Shown in pieces: positions 1-8,045 of a stretch of DNA of 64,000 bases. The position numbers and the translations under genes were made by a program. The notes beneath the pieces are model-generated. The model saw nothing but the letters and a program-made list of their open reading frames with translations. It searched no databases and was not told the origin of the DNA. Source of the DNA: an uncultured Microbacterium sp. (GTDB lineage Bacteria; Actinomycetota; Actinomycetes; Actinomycetales; Microbacteriaceae); NCBI RefSeq assembly GCF_937927635.1, contig NZ_CALBRW010000003.1, positions 62,001 through 126,000 on the forward strand, given 5' to 3'. Position 1 is the first letter of the stretch. Each line of letters opens with the position of its first letter.

Positions 1-1
1 G

Positions 2-124
2 TTCGGCCTGGACACCTCGGTCTCGTTCGGCCCCGACGGCGTGGGCCTGACCGAATCCGTGCTCAGCGACGCCTCGGGCGCCGTCGGCACATCCTCCCAG
101 ACCCTCACCGTCCGCCCGCGCTGA
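2..124 (+). CDS. C-terminal fragment of a thioesterase-like protein
   Basis: Only the last 40 codons are inside the window, ending at the TGA at 122-124. The tail contains FGPDGVGLTESVL followed by TSSQTLTVRP. I associate this ending with actinobacterial acyl-CoA thioesterase (TesB/hotdog-like) proteins, in which a beta strand of the second hotdog domain closes the protein. The catalytic part lies outside the window, so the assignment rests on the tail alone. It converges on the ramB-like gene, with a long hairpin between them. Confidence 0.5.
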   Translation, partial: FGLDTSVSFGPDGVGLTESVLSDASGAVGTSSQTLTVRPR

Positions 125-172
125 GTCGGCTGCTCCGTCGTTCGGCCTGCGATCCGGCATCCGACCCCGCTG

Positions 173-244
173 AGAACCGGAGGATGGCCGAGATCCGGAC
201 GGATCCGGCGGGCGTCATCCGGATCTGGGCGATCCTCCGGTTCT
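173..244. terminator. Long imperfect hairpin between convergent genes
   Basis: Two 27-nt arms (173-199 and 218-244) are reverse complements at 25 of 27 positions, around an 18-nt loop. The element sits between the end of the thioesterase fragment and the end of the ramB-like gene. It could end transcription from both sides. There is no T-run, so a REP-type repeat is the alternative. Confidence 0.55.
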
Positions 245-267
245 GGGCAGGCGGGCGGGCGCAGAAC

Positions 268-316
268 GGATGCAGGATGCAGGATGCAGGATGCCGGATG
301 CCGGATGCCGGATGCA
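268..316. repeat. Tandem array of seven GGATGCM units
   Basis: Seven head-to-tail copies of a 7-bp unit occur without interruption: three GGATGCA, three GGATGCC and one GGATGCA. The same heptamer is scattered through the whole window and forms a second array at 61762-61826. The unit is far too short, and lacks spacers, for CRISPR. Confidence 0.9.
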
Positions 317-351
317 GGGCGCGTGCCGACAGTGCGACGCCGGGCGCGGGA

Positions 352-1794
352 CTACTCGCCGGCGTGCCGGTCGAGGAACGAGTAGACCTCGCTCTCCTCG
401 ACACCGGGGAAGGCGCCGCGGGGGAGCGGCGAGAACATGTGCGTGTGCACGCGGGCACTGGGCCAGGCGCGGCCGTCCCAGCGCTTCGACACCTCCGCCG
501 AAGCGCGCCGGCAGCAGCTCTCGTCGGGGCAGGTCGATTGCGCGCGGTTCGAGGTCTCGCGTCCGCGCCACCAGCGGGCGTCGTCGAACGGCACGCCCAC
601 AGTGATGGAGAATCCCCCCGAACCCGTCGAGCCGGTCTGCGTGGCGCACCAGAACGTGCCCGACGGGGTGTCGGTGTACTGGTAGTGCTCGGTGGTGCGG
701 TTGCGCTGGTCGAAGGCCGCGCGGGCCGAGAACTTGCGGCACGCCGGCTGGCCCTCCACGGCGCCCGTGACGTCCATCGGCAGCGGCAGGTCGTCGTTCT
801 CGTACACCCGCGTGATGGCACCGCTCTCGTCGACGCGCAGGAAGTGCAGGCGCATGTCCAGGTGGTGCGTCATGAGGTTCGTCATCCGCAGTCCTGCGGC
901 CTCGTGCGTCACGCCGAAGGCGTCGCGGAAGTCCTCCACCGCCAGGTTGCGGTCCTTCTTGGCCTGCTGCAGGAACGCGACGCCGGCGGTCTGGGGGATC
1001 AGGCAGCAGGCCGCGAAGTAGTTGATCTCCAGGCGCTGCTGCAGGAAGTCGGCGTAGTCGGTCGGCCGGGTGTGCCCCAGCAGGCGGTGCGCCATGGCCT
1101 GCAGCGCCATCGAGCGCAGGCCGTGTCCGCCCGGGATGGAGGCCGGCGGCAGGTAGATGCGGCCGTTGTCCAGGTCGGTGATCGAGCGCGTCGACGACGG
1201 CAGGTCGTCGACGTAGATCAGCTCGAAGCCGAGCTTCTCCGCCATGATGCTCACGGTGCGGTGCGTGAGCGCGCCCGAGGTGTGTCCGGCCGCCTTGAGC
1301 TGCTTCTCGGCCAGCGCCTCGATCTCCGGCAGGTAGTTGGACTTCTCCCGCATCCGCAGGCGCAGCTCGGTGTTGGCGCGACGCGCCTCCTCCGGCGTGG
1401 CGATGGCCTCGCGCTCGCGGCGGTGCAGCTCGCGGTGCAGGCCCAGGATCGCCTCGAGGGTGTCATCGCTCATGCTCTTGGACGCGCGGATCGACGCGAT
1501 GCCCAGCTGGCGGAACACCGGGCTTGCCTGAGCGCGGTCCAGTTCGATCTCCAGCGCCGCGCGGTGGTTCGGCGGCTCACCGGAGATGAGGTCGGCGACA
1601 TCCGTGCTGCACGCCTGGGCGATGGCCTGCAGCAGCGACAGCTTCGGCTCGCGCTTGCCGTTCTCGATCAGGCTCAGCTGCGAACCCGCGATGCCCACCA
1701 GCGCGCCGAGTTCGTCGAGGGTGTAGCCCTTCTTGGTGCGGTGATGCCGGATGCGATGTCCGAGCGTGCTGAGCTCGAGTCCTGTGGTCGCCAT
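352..1794 (-). CDS. RamB-like XRE/short-chain fatty acid regulator
   Basis: This 480-aa regulator has an N-terminal XRE helix-turn-helix (about residues 10-70, with the core YTLDELGALVGIAGSQLS) followed by a degenerate ImmA/IrrE-type metallopeptidase domain (AMAHRLLGH near residue 230). The C-terminal DUF2083-like region carries several cysteines. This is the architecture of RamB, which controls acetate and PEP-node genes in Corynebacterium. The ATG at 1794 is chosen because the protein then starts just ahead of the HTH. TATGCT lies exactly 6 nt upstream (1801-1806), suggesting a leaderless mRNA. It is divergent from pckG, a plausible target. Confidence 0.85.
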   Translation of the reverse strand: MATTGLELSTLGHRIRHHRTKKGYTLDELGALVGIAGSQLSLIENGKREPKLSLLQAIAQACSTDVADLISGEPPNHRAALEIELDRAQASPVFRQLGIASIRASKSMSDDTLEAILGLHRELHRREREAIATPEEARRANTELRLRMREKSNYLPEIEALAEKQLKAAGHTSGALTHRTVSIMAEKLGFELIYVDDLPSSTRSITDLDNGRIYLPPASIPGGHGLRSMALQAMAHRLLGHTRPTDYADFLQQRLEINYFAACCLIPQTAGVAFLQQAKKDRNLAVEDFRDAFGVTHEAAGLRMTNLMTHHLDMRLHFLRVDESGAITRVYENDDLPLPMDVTGAVEGQPACRKFSARAAFDQRNRTTEHYQYTDTPSGTFWCATQTGSTGSGGFSITVGVPFDDARWWRGRETSNRAQSTCPDESCCRRASAEVSKRWDGRAWPSARVHTHMFSPLPRGAFPGVEESEVYSFLDRHAGE

Positions 1795-1814
1795 TCCTTG
1801 AGCATACCCGAAAG

Positions 1815-1827
1815 AAGAACAGTTCTT
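1815..1827. promoter_or_regulatory. Palindromic operator candidate between ramB-like gene and pckG
   Basis: AAGAAC-A-GTTCTT is a perfect 13-bp inverted repeat just upstream of the ramB-like -10 (TATGCT, 1801-1806), so it overlaps the region between -10 and -35. A bound regulator could block its own gene and affect pckG on the other side. It does not match the published Corynebacterium RamB motif as I remember it. Confidence 0.45.
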
Positions 1828-1905
1828 TCCGTGCGAATCGGCCGAAAGCATGCGCAAAACACCGTGAAGATGGATGTATCGCATCCCTCTTCATTAGGAG
1901 AAGAC

Positions 1906-3777
1906 ATGGCTATGGCCGATACGTACGCCCCCCGCACCTCCCCCGTCGCTCCCGTTCGCAGCTTCGGAGAGGTGCCCGCGTATGACACGCCGGCCATGAA
2001 GGAGCTGCGCGACTGGGTCGACGGCATCGCCGCGCTCACCCAGCCCGCCCGCATCCACTGGATCGACGGCTCCCGTGCCGAGAACGACGCGATCATGCAC
2101 CGTCTGGTCGACGAGGGCAAGATCATCAAGCTCAACCCCGAGTGGCGTCCCGGTTCCTACCTCGCCCGCTCGCACCCCAGCGACGTCGCCCGCACCGAAG
2201 CCCGCACCTTCATCGCCTCCGAGAAGGAGGAGGATGCCGGTCCCACCAACAACTGGGCGGACCCGGTGCAGATGCACGCCACCATGGACAAGGTGTTCGC
2301 CGGCTCCATGCGCGGCCGCACCATGTACGTCATCCCCTTCTCGATGGGCCCCGTGGGCGGCGCGCTGTCGCACATCGGCGTGCAGGTGACCGACAGCGCC
2401 TACGCCGTGGCATCCGTCAGCATCATGACGCGCGTCGGAGACGCCGTCACCCGCCAGATCGCAGAAGGCGCACCGTGGGTCAAGACTGTGCACTCGGTCG
2501 GCGCTCCGCTCGAGCCCGGCCAGGCCGACGTCGAGTGGCCGTGCAGCGACGAGAAGTACATCGTGCACTTCCCCGAGACCCTCGAGGTCTACTCCTACGG
2601 CTCGGGCTACGGCGGTAACGCGATCCTCGCCAAGAAGTGCTTCGCGCTGCGCATCGCCTCGGTGATCGCCCGCGACGAGGGCTGGCTGGCCGAGCACATG
2701 CTGCTCATCCGCGTGATCTCGCCCGAGGGCAAGCAGTACCACGTGGCGGCCGCGTTCCCGTCGGCCTGCGGCAAGACCAACCTGGCCATGCTGCGCCCGA
2801 CGATCCCCGGCTGGAAGGTCGAGACCCTCGGCGACGACATCGTCTGGATCCGCCCCGGCGAGGACGGTCGCATGTACGCGATGAATCCCGAGGCGGGCTT
2901 CTTCGGCGTGGCACCCGGCACCGGCGAGTCCACCAACGTCACCGCGGTGGAGACGCTGTGGGGCAACACGATCTTCACGAACGTGGCGCTGCGCCCCGAC
3001 GGCGACGTGTGGTGGGAGGGTCTGACGGACACCCCGCCGGCCAACCTCATCGACTGGCAGGGCAACCCGTGGACCCCGGACTCCGGCCGCCCGGCCGCGC
3101 ACCCGAACTCCCGTTTCACGGTCTCGGCCGCGCAGTGCCCGCAGATCTCCGAGGACTGGGAGAAGCCCGAGGGCGTCCCGCTGGATGTGATCCTGTTCGG
3201 CGGCCGCCGTGCCACCAACGTGCCGCTGGTCGTCGAGGCCACCGACTGGACGCACGGCGTCTTCCTCGGTGCGACCATCTCGTCCGAGCGCACCGCCGCC
3301 GCCGAGGGCACCGTCGGCGAGCTGCGCCGTGATCCGTTCGCGATGCTGCCGTTCTGCGGCTACAACATGGGCGACTACTTCGGCCACTGGCTGCAGGTCG
3401 GTCGAGCGCTGCGCTTCGACCGCGCTCCGCGCATCTTCCAGGTCAACTGGTTCCGCCGTGGCGAGGACGGCCGCTTCCTGTGGCCGGGATTCGGCGACAA
3501 CTCCCGCGTGATCGACTGGATCATCCGCCGCATCGATGGGAAGGTGGGCGCCGTCGACAGCCCCATCGGCCGCCTGCCGCGTCGCGAAGACCTCAACCTC
3601 GAGGGCCTGACGATCACGGATGCCGATCTGGACGAGCTGTTCGACGTGAACGTGGACGCGTGGAAGGGCGAGGCCGACTCGACCGAGGAGTACTTCTCGA
3701 TCTTCGGCAGCAAGCTGCCCGCCGCCATGCGCAGTGAGCTGGATGCCCTGCGCTACCGGCTCTCCACCGCGCACTGA
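1906..3777 (+). CDS. pckG: Phosphoenolpyruvate carboxykinase (GTP)
   Basis: This 623-aa cytosolic enzyme converts oxaloacetate and GTP to PEP, CO2 and GDP, the entry step of gluconeogenesis. The length fits the GTP-dependent family. The phosphate-binding loop FPSACGKTN begins near residue 284, the metal-binding GDDIVWI segment lies near residue 309, and VILFGGRRATNVP is a conserved family segment. The start is the ATG at 1906 because TAGGAG stands at the right distance; an in-frame ATG 12 codons earlier has no such site. The divergent RamB-like gene suggests control by carbon source. A strong hairpin follows the stop. Confidence 0.97.
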   Translation: MAMADTYAPRTSPVAPVRSFGEVPAYDTPAMKELRDWVDGIAALTQPARIHWIDGSRAENDAIMHRLVDEGKIIKLNPEWRPGSYLARSHPSDVARTEARTFIASEKEEDAGPTNNWADPVQMHATMDKVFAGSMRGRTMYVIPFSMGPVGGALSHIGVQVTDSAYAVASVSIMTRVGDAVTRQIAEGAPWVKTVHSVGAPLEPGQADVEWPCSDEKYIVHFPETLEVYSYGSGYGGNAILAKKCFALRIASVIARDEGWLAEHMLLIRVISPEGKQYHVAAAFPSACGKTNLAMLRPTIPGWKVETLGDDIVWIRPGEDGRMYAMNPEAGFFGVAPGTGESTNVTAVETLWGNTIFTNVALRPDGDVWWEGLTDTPPANLIDWQGNPWTPDSGRPAAHPNSRFTVSAAQCPQISEDWEKPEGVPLDVILFGGRRATNVPLVVEATDWTHGVFLGATISSERTAAAEGTVGELRRDPFAMLPFCGYNMGDYFGHWLQVGRALRFDRAPRIFQVNWFRRGEDGRFLWPGFGDNSRVIDWIIRRIDGKVGAVDSPIGRLPRREDLNLEGLTITDADLDELFDVNVDAWKGEADSTEEYFSIFGSKLPAAMRSELDALRYRLSTAH

Positions 3778-3793
3778 GCGCATCGACAGACCC

Positions 3794-3853
3794 GCGACGG
3801 CGGGATGCGGGAGACGACCCATGGCTGAGTGGTCTCCGGCATCCCGCCGTCGC
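3794..3853 (+). terminator. Strong hairpin after pckG
   Basis: Arms at 3794-3815 and 3832-3853 pair over 22 nt with one mismatch around a 16-nt loop. The position directly after pckG fits a terminator, although no T-run follows. Confidence 0.7.
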
Positions 3854-3876
3854 GTCATGCGCGGGCATTGGAGGAA

Positions 3877-3921
3877 TTTTCCACAGGGTTTATTGTGGAT
3901 AAATACCACGCCTGTGGATGA
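3877..3921. promoter_or_regulatory. Cluster of three DnaA-box sequences upstream of osmC
   Basis: TTTTCCACA (3877-3885, plus strand) fits the TTWTNCACA DnaA box. The perfect box TTATCCACA is on the minus strand at 3894-3902, and TCATCCACA (minus strand, 3913-3921) has one mismatch. The centres are 17 and 19 bp apart, and the stretch is AT-rich for this genome. It lies immediately upstream of osmC. No replication genes are nearby, so a DnaA-responsive promoter or titration site fits better than an origin. Confidence 0.6.
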
Positions 3922-3941
3922 CCACCCGAGAACGGAGCGAC

Positions 3942-4385
3942 ATGAGCATCGCAGCACGCACAGCCACCACCACCTGGGACGGCGCCCTGGCCACCGGTAC
4001 CGGCACCTTCGGCGCGACCAGCAGCGGCGCGCTCGACGGTCAGACGGTCACCTGGGGCTCGCGCACCGAGGCGCCCGAGGGCAAGTCCAGCCCCGAGGAG
4101 CTGCTGGCCGCCGCGCATTCGTCCTGCTTCTCGATGGCGCTCGCGCTGACGCTCGGAGAGCACAAGACCCCGCCGACCAAGTTGGTCGTCACCAGCGAGG
4201 TCACCCTGGACGCCGTCGACGGCGTGCCCACCATCACCACCTCCGCCATCACCGTGCGCGCCACCGTGCCCGGTGTGGATGCCGCGACCTTCGCCTCGAT
4301 CGCCGACGAGGCTGCGAAGCTGTGCCCCGTCTCGCGCCTGTTCGGCGGCGCGACCATCACGGTCGACGCCCAGCTGGACGCCTGA
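3942..4385 (+). CDS. OsmC/Ohr family peroxiredoxin
   Basis: A 147-aa cytoplasmic thiol peroxidase of the OsmC family, which reduces organic hydroperoxides. The two family cysteines are present: Cys62 in SSPEELLAAAHSSCFSM and Cys128 in KLCPVSRLF. The length is typical. ATG 3942 is preceded by GGAG. Its stop overlaps the start of the hemerythrin-like gene (TGATG), so the two are translationally coupled. The upstream region holds three DnaA-box sequences. Confidence 0.93.
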   Translation: MSIAARTATTTWDGALATGTGTFGATSSGALDGQTVTWGSRTEAPEGKSSPEELLAAAHSSCFSMALALTLGEHKTPPTKLVVTSEVTLDAVDGVPTITTSAITVRATVPGVDAATFASIADEAAKLCPVSRLFGGATITVDAQLDA

Positions 4386-4831
4386 TGGCCGAGGGCACGG
4401 CGCTGGCCGACGCGCTGACCGCCGAGCACCGCGCGATCGACGTCGGCATCGAGGACTTCCTCGGCGACGCCTCGAACCCGAAGCCGCTGCAGGACGCGAT
4501 GCTCGCACTGCGCCGGCACATCTACCTGGAGGAGGAGTTCCTCTTCCCGCCGTTGAAGGCCACCATGATGATGCCGATCTTCGTCATGCTGCGCGAGCAC
4601 GGCGAGCTGTGGCGGGCCATGGACGACGTGGACGCCACGGTCGCCGCCGGCGACGATGCGGACGCCAAGTGCCGTGACCTGCTGGTGCTCCTGGACGACC
4701 ACAACAAGAAGGAGGAGCCCATCGTCTATCCGCATTCCGATTCGGATCTGGACGACGACGTGCGGGCCGAGCTCGCCGAGTTCCTCAGCAACGGCACCTA
4801 CCCGGAGGGCTGGGTCTGCGAACAGGCCTGA
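4385..4831 (+). CDS. Hemerythrin HHE-domain protein
   Basis: A 148-aa single-domain protein. Predicted iron ligands follow the HHE pattern: AEHRAID, RRHIYLEEEFLFP, REHGELW and DHNKKEEPIVYPH. Such proteins bind a di-iron centre and are linked to oxygen, NO or peroxide sensing and iron handling. The ATG overlaps the osmC stop by one base, so the pair probably acts together in oxidative stress. A terminator-like hairpin follows. Confidence 0.9.
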   Translation: MAEGTALADALTAEHRAIDVGIEDFLGDASNPKPLQDAMLALRRHIYLEEEFLFPPLKATMMMPIFVMLREHGELWRAMDDVDATVAAGDDADAKCRDLLVLLDDHNKKEEPIVYPHSDSDLDDDVRAELAEFLSNGTYPEGWVCEQA

Positions 4832-4849
4832 CTCCGGTCACTGGACCGT

Positions 4850-4890
4850 CGAGACCCCCTCACCGTTGACGCGGCGGCGAGGGGGTCTCG
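4850..4890. terminator. Bidirectional terminator of the CGAGACCCC type
   Basis: CGAGACCCCCTC (4850-4861) pairs perfectly with GAGGGGGTCTCG (4879-4890). It lies between the convergent hemerythrin-like and ABC transporter genes. Related GAGACCCCTC hairpins end genes at 27.8 and 38.5 kb. Confidence 0.75.
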
Positions 4891-5129
4891 GCTATCTGCA
4901 GGGTCGTGACCAGGGCTCTGCTCGCGGGTCTCATAAGGCTCCCTCGCACCCCCGGAGCCAGCGATATGGCACCCGCGACACTCCCGGGCGTAGGGCTGCT
5001 GCTCTCGCGGGGCCGGAATGGCGGCCTCATGCTGTGGAAGCCAGCCATCTGGGACCCGCGGGATCAGGCCGGCTGAGCGGCCACCGGCTCTGCTCGGCGG
5101 TCGTGCCGGTTCGGGGAACCGCGATCGCC
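4891..5129. other. Intergenic stretch with no recognised gene
   Basis: This 239-bp stretch lies between a terminator hairpin and the end of the ABC transporter gene. It has short open frames on both strands, but none resembles a protein I recognise and none has a convincing ribosome-binding site. I find no tRNA or strong palindrome in it. Confidence 0.5.
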
Positions 5130-7031
5130 TCAGACCAGCAGCTGGTGCTTCGCCAGGTCGCGGTACAGCGGCGTGGACTGCACGAGCTCGGAGTGCATGC
5201 CCTGGCCGATCACCCGGCCATCCTGCAGCACGACGATGACGTCGCTGTCGACCACGGTCGAGAGCCTGTGCGCGATGACGAGCAGCGTGCGATCCTCGGC
5301 GGCCGCGTCGATGGCCTCGCGCATGCGCTGCTCGTTCACGCCGTCCAGCGATGAGGTCGACTCGTCCAGCAGCAGGATGGGGGCCTCGGTCAGCAGGGCG
5401 CGGGCGATGGCCAGCCGCTGGCGCTCACCGCCGGAGAGCATCACGCCGTCCTCACCGACCGGGGCCTCGAGTCCCAGCGGGCTGCGCTCCAGCACGTCGC
5501 CGAGGTTCACCGAGCGCAGCACGCGCTCGCAGTCGGCGTCGGTGGCATCCGGGGCCGCCAGTCGCAGGTTCTCGGCAAGCGTGCCCGCCAGGGTCGGGGC
5601 GTCCTGCTCGACGTAGCCGAACTGGGCGCGCAGCTGCTCCCGCGGATACGCGCGCACGTCGTGGCCGGCCAGTCGGATGGACCCGGCGGTGGGGTCGTAG
5701 AAGCGCTCGATCAGCGAGAGGATCGTGCTCTTGCCGGCGCCGGAGGGGCCGACCAGTGCGACGCGTGAGCCGCGCGGCACGGCGAACGAGACGCCCTTGA
5801 GCACATCCCGGTCGTCCTCGGTCGGCGAGGCATCGGCCGGGGCAGGCGAGTCGGATGCCGCGCGCTCCAGGTGCGCGTCGACCAACAGCGACTGCGCCTC
5901 CTTCGCCGCCGCCTCGCGGGCCGCGATCACGGCATCCGGATATCGGAACCGCACCTCGCGGAACTCGATGGCGGGGGCGCCGACGACGGGAGCCGCCGTG
6001 GTGGCGGCATCCGCGTCGTCGTGCTGGGTCTCGGTGGGCAGGTCCAGGATCTCCTGGATGCGGCCCAGCGCGCCCAGCGCCTGGTTGACCGACGTGATGG
6101 CGCCGAATGCCTGCCCGAGGGGCATCACGAGCATGAACAGGAACATGATGAACGTCACCAGCGAGGCGATGCTGAGGGCACCGGATGCCACGCGGAAGCC
6201 GCCCACGCCCAGCACCACCAGCAGGGAGACCTGCAGTGCGATGCCCGCCACAGGCACGACCATCGATGAGATCTTCGCGATGCGCACGCCCAGTCCGTAG
6301 GCCTCGCCGGCGAGGGAATCCACAGCATCCGTCTCGCGCTCGGTCGCGCCCGACGCGCGCACCGTGCGGATGCTGGAGATGCCCCGTTCGATGCCGCTGG
6401 CGAGCTCGCCGACCTTCTGCTGCTGCGCGGCGGATGCCGTGCGGATGCGTCCGGAGAGCAGCACGACCGCGACGACCGACCCGCCGATCACCAGCACGAT
6501 CAACAGCAGGAGCAGCGGGTCGATGATGAGCATGGCGATGAGGGCGCCGACGAACAGGATCGCGCCGCCGACGGCATCCGCAAGACCCTGCGTGAGCACC
6601 GCGTACAGCAGGGTGGTGTCGGTTCCGACGCGGGAGACGAGGTCGCCGGTGCGACGCGCGTCGAACTCGCTGATGGGCAGGTGCAGGATACGGGCGATGA
6701 GCTGTCGGCGGCTGGAGTAGACCACGGCCGTGCCCGTGCGCTGCAGCAGGTAGTGCTGGTAGCCGGAGATGACGGAGGCCACGATCACCAGGGCGACCAG
6801 CAGCCAGACCAGCGCACCGAGCGCCCGGCCCTTCTGCACCTGCGAGATGACCTGCCCCACCAGCAGCGGCTGGGCGAGCGAGGCGGCGGCGCCGACGATG
6901 CTGAGCACCGCGACGAGCGCGAGCACCTTCTTGTGCTCGAACAGGAAGGGGAGGAGCTGGCGGAACGTGGCGCGCGGACCGTCCTGCTGCGCGCCGCGCC
7001 CGCGTCGGCGTGCTGTCGCCGTACGGGGCAT
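5130..7031 (-). CDS. ABC exporter, fused permease and ATPase (MdlB/MsbA type)
   Basis: A 633-aa half-transporter that should work as a dimer in the cytoplasmic membrane. Six membrane segments occupy about residues 35-310. The ATPase domain has FRYP (A-loop tyrosine near 363), Walker A GPSGAGKST near 427, signature LSGGERQR and Walker B ILLLDEST. About 40 extra residues rich in Ala, Glu and Asp separate the A-loop from the strand leading to Walker A, where most relatives have only a short linker. The substrate cannot be told; lipid or drug export is usual. The ATG at 7031 follows AGAAGG. The gene stands alone. Confidence 0.88.
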   Translation of the reverse strand: MPRTATARRRGRGAQQDGPRATFRQLLPFLFEHKKVLALVAVLSIVGAAASLAQPLLVGQVISQVQKGRALGALVWLLVALVIVASVISGYQHYLLQRTGTAVVYSSRRQLIARILHLPISEFDARRTGDLVSRVGTDTTLLYAVLTQGLADAVGGAILFVGALIAMLIIDPLLLLLIVLVIGGSVVAVVLLSGRIRTASAAQQQKVGELASGIERGISSIRTVRASGATERETDAVDSLAGEAYGLGVRIAKISSMVVPVAGIALQVSLLVVLGVGGFRVASGALSIASLVTFIMFLFMLVMPLGQAFGAITSVNQALGALGRIQEILDLPTETQHDDADAATTAAPVVGAPAIEFREVRFRYPDAVIAAREAAAKEAQSLLVDAHLERAASDSPAPADASPTEDDRDVLKGVSFAVPRGSRVALVGPSGAGKSTILSLIERFYDPTAGSIRLAGHDVRAYPREQLRAQFGYVEQDAPTLAGTLAENLRLAAPDATDADCERVLRSVNLGDVLERSPLGLEAPVGEDGVMLSGGERQRLAIARALLTEAPILLLDESTSSLDGVNEQRMREAIDAAAEDRTLLVIAHRLSTVVDSDVIVVLQDGRVIGQGMHSELVQSTPLYRDLAKHQLLV

Positions 7032-7173
7032 GGGGAACCTTCTTCGGATTCGGGGGCGCTCCATTGTCTCTGGGTCGCCTATGCATCTCCCCATTCGCGA
7101 ACTCCGAGGAAGTTGTCCACAGATAGCTCTTGAGCGCATGTGCAGCGCATGCGACCATGGGAGCGTGTCTCGC

Positions 7174-7452
7174 ATGCTGCAAGTGAGGAACCTCCCCGAT
7201 GAGGTGCACGCGCGTCTCAAGGAGCGCGCTGCCGCGGAGCGGATGTCGCTGTCGGACTACGTGGCCCGCGAGTTGGAGAAGCTAGTCAGATACCGCAGCA
7301 ATGCGGAGATCCTGGCGGCTGCGCGCGCGAGGCGGATCGCTGAGGGGACCACGACGACCAGGGAGGAGATCGTGGAGACTCTCCATGAGGTGCGTGCTGA
7401 ACGGGATGCCGAACTGGATCGGAGGATACGGGATGCCCGATCTGGTTCTTGA
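7174..7452 (+). CDS. VapB/FitA-like antitoxin
   Basis: A 92-aa protein beginning with a ribbon-helix-helix motif (LQVRNLPDEVHARLKERAA), as in FitA/VapB antitoxins. The C-terminal half is charged and would wrap the toxin. It overlaps the PIN toxin gene by 20 nt, the usual layout of a type II pair that autoregulates its promoter. An in-frame GTG at 7165 is an alternative start: TTGAGC (7130-7135), a 17-bp spacer and GACCAT (7153-7158) stand 6 nt before it. GGGAG 10 nt before the ATG favours 7174. Confidence 0.85.
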   Translation: MLQVRNLPDEVHARLKERAAAERMSLSDYVARELEKLVRYRSNAEILAAARARRIAEGTTTTREEIVETLHEVRAERDAELDRRIRDARSGS

Positions 7453-7807
7453 TGCTTCCACGGTCGTCGAACTCGTTCGCGGCGAACTCGAGTGGACTCT
7501 GGACGGCGATCTCCATGCGCATGCGGGCCTGGATCTCGAGGTGCTCTCCGTGCTGCGTCGGATGGCGCTGCGCGACGAGACCCCACCGCATGTGGCGAGG
7601 GAGTCTCTCGACGTCTTCATGGCGCTGATCATCGAGCGCCATCCGGTTCGAGACCTTCTGCCGCGGGTCTGGGCCATGCGGCACGACATCTCCGCCTACG
7701 ACGCGGGCTATGTCGCGCTGGCGGAAGCACTCGGTGCGCCGCTTGTGACGCACGACAGCAGGCTCGCGAAGACCGCCGAGCGCTATTGCGAGGTCATCGT
7801 CCCCTAG
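7433..7807 (+). CDS. VapC-like PIN-domain toxin
   Basis: A 124-aa PIN-domain ribonuclease toxin. The acidic residues expected in the Mg2+ site are present: Asp in LVLDASTVVE, Glu in DLEVLSVL, Asp in SAYDAGYVALA and Asp in LVTHDSRLA. The length is normal, so the toxin looks intact. ATG 7433 follows GGAGG and lies inside the antitoxin gene. It cleaves RNA when free of its partner. The gene ends one base before the end of the convergent small HTH gene. Confidence 0.9.
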   Translation: MPDLVLDASTVVELVRGELEWTLDGDLHAHAGLDLEVLSVLRRMALRDETPPHVARESLDVFMALIIERHPVRDLLPRVWAMRHDISAYDAGYVALAEALGAPLVTHDSRLAKTAERYCEVIVP

Positions 7808-7808
7808 C

Positions 7809-8015
7809 TCACGCCTTCCCGAATCTCTTGTGCGCGGCCTGCTTGCTGACACCGAGGGCGCTGGCGATGGCCTGCCAGGAGTAGCCGGCCAGGCGGGCGC
7901 GGCGCACCTGCGCCTCTTCGGCGCGCGCCAGTTCGCGCCGGATACCGGTGAGTCGATGCAGCTCGGCGATCGGCTCGCCTTCGGGATCGACGGAGAGGGC
8001 GGTGTGAACGGACAT
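7809..8015 (-). CDS. Small helix-turn-helix protein
   Basis: A 68-aa protein with an AEEAQVRRARLAGYSWQAIA..LGVSKQAAHKRFG motif, a sigma region 4/homeodomain-like helix-turn-helix. It has no other domain. Two inverted repeats of the form GTCAA-N6-TTGAC lie immediately upstream, one abutting the start codon, as expected for autoregulation. Similar small proteins are encoded in many actinobacteria, and I know no firm target. It is convergent with the VapC-like gene. Confidence 0.75.
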   Translation of the reverse strand: MSVHTALSVDPEGEPIAELHRLTGIRRELARAEEAQVRRARLAGYSWQAIASALGVSKQAAHKRFGKA

Positions 8016-8016
8016 G

Positions 8017-8036
8017 TCGTCAATATAAGTTGACGA
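8017..8036. promoter_or_regulatory. Operator-like palindrome 1 of the small HTH gene
   Basis: TCGTCAA-N6-TTGACGA is a perfect inverted repeat with 7-bp arms, one base upstream of the ATG of the small HTH gene (minus strand). The same core with the same spacing recurs at 8046-8061. Confidence 0.7.
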
Positions 8037-8045
8037 AGGGCAGAA

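Noticed and set aside
268..316. CRISPR-like array
   Set aside because: Units are 7 bp with no spacers and no cas genes; it is a simple tandem repeat.
1870..1905. Earlier in-frame ATG for pckG
   Set aside because: It would add 12 residues, but the TAGGAG site is placed for the ATG at 1906.
3877..3921. Replication origin
   Set aside because: There are DnaA boxes, but no dnaA, dnaN, gyrB or rpmH gene nearby, and only three boxes.
5018..5354. Short plus-strand frames around the end of the ABC exporter gene
   Set aside because: They overlap the conserved ATPase domain in antisense, have no known motif and no start signals.
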